Assembly (NCBI GenBank): GCA_016210825.1
Contig: JACQTM010000239.1
Coordinates: 1-8,234 of the forward strand
Length of the DNA stretch: 8,234 nt
Reading direction: 5' to 3'
Source: Hyphomicrobiales bacterium
Lineage (GTDB): Bacteria; Pseudomonadota; Alphaproteobacteria; Rhizobiales; Xanthobacteraceae
In this document: positions 6,653 to 8,234 of the stretch, in pieces
How the letters are laid out: every line of letters starts with the position of its first letter
Numbering within the stretch: the first letter of the stretch is position 1
Made by a program: the position numbers and the translations under genes
The notes under the pieces: generated by a model
What the model was told of the DNA's origin: nothing
Database searches by the model: none
What the model saw: only the letters and a program-made list of their open reading frames with translations

Positions 6653-7378
6653 ATGACCCGCCTCAACGACAAAATCATTTTGATTTCTGGCGCGGCCGGC
6701 GCCGTCGGCGTGGCACTGGCGGCGGCGATTGCGCGCGAAGGCGGCCAGGCGATCACCACCGATCTTGCGGCCCGCAGCGGGATGGACCATGCGCTCGACG
6801 TCACCGCGGAAGCCGATTGGCGGCGCGTCGTGTCTGCGCTCGAGCGCGAGCACGGCCGGCTCGACGGCCTCGTCAATGCGGCCGGCGTCGCCCCGCTCGG
6901 CAATATCGAGGATACGGATTACGCGACCTGGCGTCGGGTGATGGCCGTCAACCTCGACGGCACCTTCCTCGGCTGCAAGCATGCGATGGAACTGCTCAAG
7001 CGGCGCGGCGGTTCGATCGTCAATTTGTCGTCGGTCTCGGGCCTCATCGGCGGGCACAATTTCGCGGCCTACAATGCCTCGAAAGGCGGAGTGCGGCTGC
7101 TCACGAAGTCCATCGCGCTCCATGGCGCACGGCTCGATCCGAAAGTGCGCTGCAATTCCGTGCATCCGGCGTTTCTCGAAGGGCCGATGGTGAACGCAAC
7201 ACTCGCCGGGACGGCGAACCCGGACAGGGCGCGCGAGAAAATGACGCGCGCGATCCCGCTCGGCCGGCTCGGCACGCCTGCGGAAGTGGCCGCGCTTTGC
7301 GTCTATCTGCTGTCCGATGAATCCGCTTTCGTCACCGGCGCCGAATTCGTCATCGACGGCGGGTTGACCGCCGGCTGA
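6653..7378 (+). CDS. Short-chain dehydrogenase/reductase (classical SDR, likely NAD-dependent)
   Basis: The 241-residue product is a full-length classical SDR. Visible elements are the cofactor loop SGAAGAVG (12-19), Asp37 at the end of beta-2 (favouring NAD over NADP), NAAG (75-78), and the catalytic set Asn100, Ser127, Tyr140 and Lys144 (YNASK). The C-terminal strand and sharp turn are at FVIDGG (232-237). The C-terminal pattern LGRLGTPAEVAALCVYLLSD (203-222) is typical of the FabG/2,5-dichloro-diol/glucose dehydrogenase branch. The cofactor loop departs from TGxxxGIG: Ser replaces Thr12 and Ala replaces Gly17. The substrate is unknown; an alcohol, hydroxy-acid or hydroxyacyl derivative are all possible. 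The ATG at 6653 is chosen because the first beta strand begins at residue 7. The frame is open upstream through the thioesterase gene, and no ribosome site is visible, so translational coupling across the 11-base gap is possible. Confidence 0.92.
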   Translation: MTRLNDKIILISGAAGAVGVALAAAIAREGGQAITTDLAARSGMDHALDVTAEADWRRVVSALEREHGRLDGLVNAAGVAPLGNIEDTDYATWRRVMAVNLDGTFLGCKHAMELLKRRGGSIVNLSSVSGLIGGHNFAAYNASKGGVRLLTKSIALHGARLDPKVRCNSVHPAFLEGPMVNATLAGTANPDRAREKMTRAIPLGRLGTPAEVAALCVYLLSDESAFVTGAEFVIDGGLTAG

Positions 7379-7382
7379 CCGC

Positions 7383-7398
7383 GCGCGCATCGGCGCGC
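7383..7398. repeat. GC inverted repeat between the two SDR genes
   Basis: GCGCGC arms (7383-7388 and 7393-7398) enclose an ATCG tetraloop, 4 bases after the first SDR stop. No T-run follows (the next bases are CATCATCAAAAA), so terminator function is doubtful. Alternating GC of this kind is common in this genome type, and the repeat also overlaps a GGCGCGCC site. Confidence 0.25.
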
Positions 7399-7408
7399 CA
7401 TCATCAAA

Positions 7409-7414
7409 AAGGAG
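7409..7414 (+). promoter_or_regulatory. Ribosome binding site of the YdfG-like gene
   Basis: AAGGAG lies 6 bases before the ATG at 7421. It is the strongest Shine-Dalgarno in the window and fixes this start over the alternative in-frame ATGs four and nine codons in. It implies independent, efficient initiation, unlike the weakly signalled starts of the two genes upstream. Confidence 0.8.
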
Positions 7415-7420
7415 CCCGCA

Positions 7421-8191
7421 ATGATCGCCATGCTCGATCCGAAAATGCTCACCGTGCTGGTCACTGGCGCCACCGCCGGTTTCGGCGAAGCGACATGCCG
7501 CCGTTTTGCCGATGCGGGATCGAAGGTGATCGCGACCGGCCGCCGCGCCGAACGGCTCGATGCGCTGAAGAAAAAGCTCGGTGCGCGCTGCCACACGATC
7601 ACGCTCGATGTGCGCGAGCGCAAGGCGGTGGAGGCGGCGATCGCCGGCCTGCCGAAGGATTTTGCCGCGATCAACGTTGTCGTTGCCAATGCCGGTCTCG
7701 CGCTTGGGCTTGAGCCCGCGCACAAGACGAAGATGGAAGATTGGGAAGACATGGTCGCGACCAATATCAACGGGTTGCTTTATACCGTGCGGGCGACGCT
7801 GCCCGGCATGGTGGAGCGCGACGAAGGTCATGTCGTGCTGATCGGCTCGGTCGCCGCCGACTATCCCTATCCCGGCGGTAACGTCTATGGCGCGACCAAG
7901 GCCTTCGTAAAGCAGTTCGCGCTTAATCTCCGCTCCGATGTGCTCGGCAGCAACGTGCGCGTCACCAACATCGAGCCCGGCATGGCCGAGACAGAGTTCG
8001 CGCTGGTGCGCTTTAAGGGCGACGCCGAGAAAGCCAAGGCACCGTACAAGGGCCTGCAGCCGATGTCGGCCGACGACATCGCCGAGACCATCTTTTGGTC
8101 GTGCACACTGCCGCGCCATCTCAACATCAACCGCATGCAGATGATGCCGGTGGCGCAGGCGTTTGGGCCGTTTGTGTTCGCAAGGAAGTGA
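7421..8191 (+). CDS. ydfG: YdfG-like NADP-dependent 3-hydroxy acid dehydrogenase / malonic semialdehyde reductase (SDR)
   Basis: The 256-residue SDR closely follows E. coli YdfG as I remember it: VTGATAGFGEA (14-24), ATGRRAERL (38-46), ANAGLALGLEPAHK (89-102), LPGMVERDEGH (127-137), GGNVYGATKAFVKQF (152-166), NIEPGMAETEF (183-193) and VRFKGD (196-201). Catalytic residues are Ser143, Tyr156 and Lys160. Arg41-Arg42 after beta-2 indicate NADP(H). YdfG oxidises L-serine, L-allo-threonine and 3-hydroxy acids and reduces malonic semialdehyde to 3-hydroxypropionate, acting in the cytosol, partly to detoxify semialdehydes from pyrimidine or beta-alanine breakdown. Here the first Asn of the NNAG motif is Ala89, a common variation. 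About nine extra residues precede the YdfG-like start; AAGGAG at 7409-7414 supports this longer form. The gene follows the other SDR by 42 bases, a gap that includes a 6-bp GC hairpin (7383-7398). The 43 bases after the stop show no terminator. Confidence 0.9.
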   Translation: MIAMLDPKMLTVLVTGATAGFGEATCRRFADAGSKVIATGRRAERLDALKKKLGARCHTITLDVRERKAVEAAIAGLPKDFAAINVVVANAGLALGLEPAHKTKMEDWEDMVATNINGLLYTVRATLPGMVERDEGHVVLIGSVAADYPYPGGNVYGATKAFVKQFALNLRSDVLGSNVRVTNIEPGMAETEFALVRFKGDAEKAKAPYKGLQPMSADDIAETIFWSCTLPRHLNINRMQMMPVAQAFGPFVFARK

Positions 8192-8234
8192 CGGGCTTTT
8201 CTTCACCCTCCCCACCCGGGCGCGCGCAAGCGCG

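Noticed and set aside
6356..8215. A 619-codon open frame on the minus strand spanning the thioesterase and both SDR genes
   Set aside because: It lies wholly opposite three well-recognised genes with intact motifs. Its translation is Arg/His/Asp-rich with no recognisable domain, as expected for the antisense frame of GC-rich codons, so it is a shadow despite its length.
8192..8234. Possible terminator or repeat after the YdfG-like gene
   Set aside because: The bases are pyrimidine-rich and then GC-alternating, without a stable stem followed by T residues, and the window ends before any structure could be completed.

Overview
The window looks like chromosomal DNA from an alphaproteobacterium, most likely Hyphomicrobiales (a Bradyrhizobium/Xanthobacteraceae-like lineage). 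This is inferred from the GC-rich codon usage, the protein styles, and the grouping of an Atm1-type ABC exporter with psd and pssA; no database search was possible. No mobile element, CRISPR array, rRNA or tRNA was recognised, and no gene-free stretch exceeds 300 bases.

Layout: one gene (LOG-family nucleotide phosphoribohydrolase, 25-630) lies on the minus strand. It is divergent from eight genes, all on the plus strand, that fill the rest of the window. The 175-base divergent gap (631-805) holds a perfect 14-bp AT-flanked palindrome, which is the best candidate regulatory site. The plus-strand block runs: Atm1-type ABC exporter (806-2788), psd (2796-3494), pssA (3579-4481), ureE (4500-5063), TRAP-type solute-binding protein (5082-6128), PaaI-like hotdog thioesterase (6198-6641), an SDR oxidoreductase (6653-7378) and a YdfG-like SDR (7421-8191). 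Gaps between genes are 7 to 84 bases, so long co-transcribed units are plausible.

Functionally there are three parts. (1) Membrane biogenesis: PssA makes phosphatidylserine from CDP-diacylglycerol and serine, and Psd decarboxylates it to phosphatidylethanolamine. The exporter upstream is closer to the glutathione/heavy-metal Atm1 group than to lipid flippases. (2) A lone urease nickel chaperone, UreE, with a strongly His-rich tail and no other urease gene in view. (3) A small putative catabolic group: a Tat-like periplasmic binding protein without its membrane partners, an acyl-CoA thioesterase and two dehydrogenases, one with NAD-type and one with NADP-type cofactor signatures.

Nothing here amounts to a clearly new defence or mobile system. 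The points most worth checking are the isolated ureE, the orphan TRAP binding protein with its downstream enzymes, the altered cofactor loop of the first SDR, and the palindrome in the divergent promoter region.
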